Origin: Ulva prolifera
Taxonomy: Eukaryota > Chlorophyta > Ulvophyceae > Ulvales > Ulvaceae
Direction: 5' to 3'
DNA length: 64,000 bases
Assembly: GCA_023078555.1 (NCBI GenBank)
Contig: CM041197.1
Location: 6,965,810-7,029,809, forward strand
The first letter of the stretch is position 1. Each line of letters opens with the position of its first letter. Position numbers and translations under genes: made by a program. Under the pieces are notes generated by a model. It saw only the letters and a list, made by a program, of their open reading frames with translations. It searched no databases and was not told the origin of the DNA. Positions 59,731-64,000 of this stretch are shown here, piece after piece.

Positions 59731-62700
59731 TCGCACGTCACGTGCGTTGCCCATGCACGGCACGTGCGCACGCCCGCACGACAAGATATGCACTTGCAGG
59801 TTTGGCAATTCATTTGAAGACATAAAGAAGGTAATCATTTGGTGCATTCGTGTTTGAGGACGTCCTGGTGTCCAGGAGTGCTTTGTGCACCATCGCCCGC
59901 CACGTGCGTTGTCCATGCACGTCATGTGCGTACCCCATGCACGGCACGTGCGCACGCCCGCACGACCAGAAATGCACATGCAGTTTTAACAGGTCCATTG
60001 CAGACATGAAGAAGGTAATCATTTGGTGCATTCGTGTTTGAGGACGTCCTGGAGTCCAGGACTGCTTTGTGCACCATCGCACGCCACGTGCGTTGTCCAT
60101 GCACGCCATGTGCGTTGCCCATGCACGGCACGTGCGCACGCCCGCACGACCAGATATGCACTTGCAGGTTTGGCAATTCCTTTGAAGACATAAAGAAGGT
60201 AATCATTTGGTGCATTCGTGTTTGAGGACGTCCTGGTGTCCAGGTGTGTTTTGTGCACCATCGCACGTCACGTGCGTTGCCCATGCACGGCACGTGCGCA
60301 CGCCCGCACGACCAGATATGCACATTCAGTTTTAACAGGTCCATTGCAGACATGAAGAAGGTAATCATTTGGTGCATTCGTGTTTGAGGACGTCCTGGTG
60401 CCCAGGAGTGCATCCTGCACCATCGCACGTCACGTGCGTTGCCCATGCCCGGCACGTGCGCACGCCCGCACGACCAGATATGCACATGCAGTTTTAACCA
60501 GTCCACTGCAGACATGAAGAAGGTAAACATTTGGTGCATTCGTGTTTGAGGACGTCCTGGTGCCCAGGAGTGCATCCTGCACCATCGCACGTCACGTGCG
60601 TTGCCCATGCACGGCACGTGCGCACGCCCGCACGACCAGATATGCACTTGCAGGTTTGGCAATTCCTTTGAAGACATAAAAAGGTAATCATTTGGTGCAT
60701 TCGTGTTTGAGGACGTCCTGGTGTCCAGGAGTGCTTTGTGCACCATTGCACGTCACGTGCGTTGTCGATGCACGCAATGTGCGTTGCCTATGCACGGCAC
60801 GTGCGCACGCCCGCACGACCAGATATGCACATTCAGTTTTAACAGGTCCATTGCAGACATGAAGAAGGTAATCATTTGGTGCATTCGTGTTTGAGGACGT
60901 CCTGATGCCCAGGAGTGCATCCTGCACCATCGCACGTCACGTGCGTTGCCCATGCACGGCACGTGCGCACGCCCGCACGACCAGATATGCACTTGCAGGT
61001 TTGGCAATTCCTTTGAAGACATAAAAAGGTAATCATTTGGTGCATTCGTGTTTAAGGACGTCCTGGTGTCCAGGAGTGCTTTGTGCACCATTGCACGTCA
61101 CGTGCGTTGTCGATGCACGCCATGTGCGTTGCCCATGCACGGCACGTGCGCACGCCCGCACGACCAGACATGCACATTCAGTTTTAACAGGTCCATTGCA
61201 GACATGAAGAAGGTAATCATTTGGTGCATTCGTGTTTGAGGACGTCCTGGTGCCCAGGAGTGCATCCTGCACCATCGCACGTCACGTGCGTTGCCCATGC
61301 ACGGCACGTGCGCACGCCCGCACGACCAGATATGCACTTGCAGGTTTGGCAAGTCCTTTGAAGACATAAAGAAGGTAATCATTTGGTGCATTCGTGTTTG
61401 AGGACGTTCTGGTGTCCAGGAGTGCTTTGTGCACCATCGCACGCCACGTGCGTTGTCCATGCACGCCATGTGCGTTGCCCATGCACGGCACGTGCGCACG
61501 CCCGCACGACCAGATATGCACATGCAGTTTTAACCAGTCCACTGCAGACATGAAGAAGGTAAACATTTGGTGCATTCGTGTTTGAGGACGTCCTGGTGCC
61601 CAGGAGTGCATCCTGCACCATCGCACGTCACGTGCGTTGCCCATGCACGGCACGTGCGCACGCCCGCACGACCAGATATGCACATTCAGTTTTAACAGGT
61701 CCATTGCAGACATGAAGAAGGTAATCATTTGGTGCATTCGTGTTTGAGGACGTCCTGGTGCCCAGGAGTGCATCCTGCACCATCGCACGTCACGTGCGTT
61801 GCCCATGCACGGCACGTGCGCATGCCCGCAAGACAAGATATGCACTTGCAGGTTTGGCAATTCATTTGAAGACATAAAGAAGGTAATCATTTGGTGCATT
61901 CGTGTTTGAGGACGTCCTGGAGTCCAGGAGTGCTTTGTGCACCATCGCACGCCACGTGCATTGTCCATGCACGCCATGTGCGTTGCCCATGCACGGCACG
62001 TGCGCACGCCCGCACGACCAGATATGCACATACAGTTTCAACAGCTCCATTGCAGACATGAAGAAGGTTATTATGTCATGCATTCGTGTTCGAGGACGTC
62101 CTGGTGTCCAGGAGTGCTTTGTGCACCATCGCACGCCACGTGCGTTGTCCATGCACGCCATGTGCGTTGCCCATGCACGGCACGTGCGCACGCCCGCACG
62201 ACCAGATATGCACATGCAGCTTTAACAGGTCCATTGCTGACATGAAGAAGGTAATCATTTGGTGCATTCGTGTTTGAGGACGTCCTGGTGCGCAGGAGTG
62301 CATCCTGCACCATCGCACGTCACGTGCGTTGCCCATGCACGGCACGTGCGCACGCCCGCACGACCAGATATGCACTTTCAGGTTTGGCAATTCCTTTGAT
62401 GACATAAAGAAGGTAATCATTTGGTGCATTCGTGTTTGAGGACGTCCTGGTGTCCAGGAGTGCTTTGTGCACCATCGCACGTCACGTGCGTTGTCGATGC
62501 ACGCCATGTGCGTTGCCCATGCACGGCACGTGCGCACGCCCGCACGACCAGATATGCACATTCAGTTTTAACAGGTCCATTGCAGACATGAAGAAGGTAA
62601 TCATTTGGTGCATTCGTGTTTGAGGACGTCCTGGTGCCCAGGAGTGCATCCTGCACCATCGCACGTCACGTGCGTTGCCCATGCACGGCACGTGCGCACG

Positions 62701-64000
62701 CCCGCACGACAAGATATGCACTTGCAGGTTTGGCAATTCATTTGAAGACATAAAGAAGGTAATCATTTGGTGCATTCGTGTTTGAGGACGTCCTGGTGTC
62801 CAGGAGTGCTTTGTGCACCATCGCCCGCCACGTGCGTTGTCCATGCACGCCATGTGTGTACCCCATGCACGGCACGTGCGCACGCCCGCACGACCAGATA
62901 TGCACATGCAGTTTTAACAGGTCCATTGCAGACATGAAGAAGGTAATCATTTGGTGCATTCGTGTTTGAGGACGTCCTGGAGTCCAGGACTGCTTTGTGC
63001 ACCATCGCACGCCACGTGCGTTGTCCATGCACGCCATGTGCGTTGCCCATGCACGGCACGTGCGCACGCCCGCACGACCAGATATGCACTTGCAGGTTTG
63101 GCAAATCCTTTGAAGACATAAAGAAGGTAATCATTTGGTGCATTCGTGTTTGAGGACGTCCTGGTGTCCAGGTGTGTTTTGTGCACCATCGCACGTCACG
63201 TGCGTTGCCCATGCCCGGCACGTGCGCACGCCCGCACGACCAGATATGCACATGCAGTTTTAACAGGTCCATTGCAGACATGAAGAAGGTAATCATTTGG
63301 TGCATTCGTGTTTGAGGACGTCCTGGTGCCCAGGAGTGCATCCTGCACCATTGCACGTCACGTGCGTTGCCCATGCACGGCACGTGCGCACGCCCGCACG
63401 ACCAGATATGCACTTGCAGGTTTGGCAATTCCTTTGAAGACATAAAAAGGCAATCATTTGGTGCATTCGTGTTTGAGGACGTCCTGGTGTCCAGGAGTGC
63501 TTTGTGCACCATTGCACGTCACGTGCGTTGCCCATGCACGGCACGTGCGCACGCCCGCACGACCAGATATGCACATGCAGGTTTAATAGGTCCATTGCAG
63601 ACATGAAGAAGGTAATCATTTGGTGCATTCGTGTTTGAGGACGTCCTGGAGTCCAGGAGTGCTTTGTGCACCATCGCACGCCACGTGCGTTGTCCATGCA
63701 CGCCATGTGCGTTGCCCATGCACAGCACGTGCGCACGCCCGCACGACCAGATATGCACTTGCAGGTTTGGCAATTCCTTTGAAGACATAAAGAAGGTAAT
63801 CATTTGGTGCATTCGTGTTTGAGGACGTCCTGGTGTCCAGGTGTGTTTTGTGCACCATCGCACGTCACATGCGTTGCCCATGCCCGGCACGTGCGCACGC
63901 CCGCACGACCAGATATGCACATGCAGTTTTAACAGGTCCATTGCAGACATGAAGAAGGTAATCATTTGGTGCATTCGTGTTTGAGGACGTCCTGGTGCCC

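Larger units (their letters stand above)
37341..64000. repeat. Right part of satellite array (162/184-bp monomers)
   Basis: Same satellite as on the left, resuming at TTCGTGTTTGAGGACG and open at the window end. The GGTTTGACAATTCTATTGA type, frequent on the left, is rare here except at 38510-42110 and 54600-54990. Alternation of 162- and 184-bp monomers (346-bp dimers) is common. Some monomers have lost one A in CATAAAGAAGG (CATAAAAAGG) and are 161 bp. They cluster at 44-51 kb and 60.6-63.5 kb. No gene or RNA is seen. Confidence 0.98.

Overview
The window is a nuclear segment of an unidentified, intron-rich, GC-rich eukaryote. Short GT-AG introns, CACGTG-rich DNA and long C or G runs would suit an alga of the green lineage, but the sequence does not settle this. 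About 45.6 of the 64 kb is one tandem satellite array that runs off both ends of the window. The remaining ~18.4 kb is two DNA transposons inserted into that array.

Satellite (1-18865, 36156-36225 and 37341-64000): monomers are 162 or 184 bp, and one is ~205 bp. The lengths differ by 0, 1 or 2 extra copies of a 22-bp module. Divergent monomer types are arranged in several higher-order repeat blocks: periods of 1,914, ~1,773 and 876 bp on the left, and 346, 529, 898, 1,015 and 1,520 bp on the right. The many open frames in the array, on both strands, are a product of monomer length and composition, not genes.

CACTA/EnSpm transposon (18866-36155, 17,290 bp): it has a perfect 18-bp terminal inverted repeat starting CACTA and a 3-bp target duplication GAC. 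Removing the element and one GAC restores an intact satellite monomer. It carries four multi-exon genes, whose frames I traced with matching splice phases: (a) a minus-strand coiled-coil protein, a possible accessory DNA-binding protein (22453 to 19839); (b) a plus-strand Tnp2-like transposase, ten exons, about 1,174-1,184 aa (22733-27138); (c) a plus-strand ~1.2-kaa protein of unknown function with a frame-preserving 41/42-aa repeat (27591-31982); (d) a minus-strand protein with a complete Ulp1/C48 SUMO-protease-like catalytic set (34994 to 32293). Genes a and b diverge from a 279-bp spacer. Genes c and d converge, and each has the same ~108-bp block plus 29-bp palindromes upstream, in the same orientation relative to its gene. 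Both ends are rich in CGGAA/TTCCG. No break is evident in genes b and d, and the ends match, so the element looks young and possibly autonomous.

Second element (36226-37340, 1,115 bp): it lies 70 bp beyond the CACTA end, has ~21-bp imperfect terminal inverted repeats and a TTC duplication, and encodes nothing recognisable. It is probably non-autonomous.

The most notable content is the complete four-gene CACTA element with its protease, its repeated promoter module and its palindrome arrays, set in a satellite of well-defined higher-order structure.
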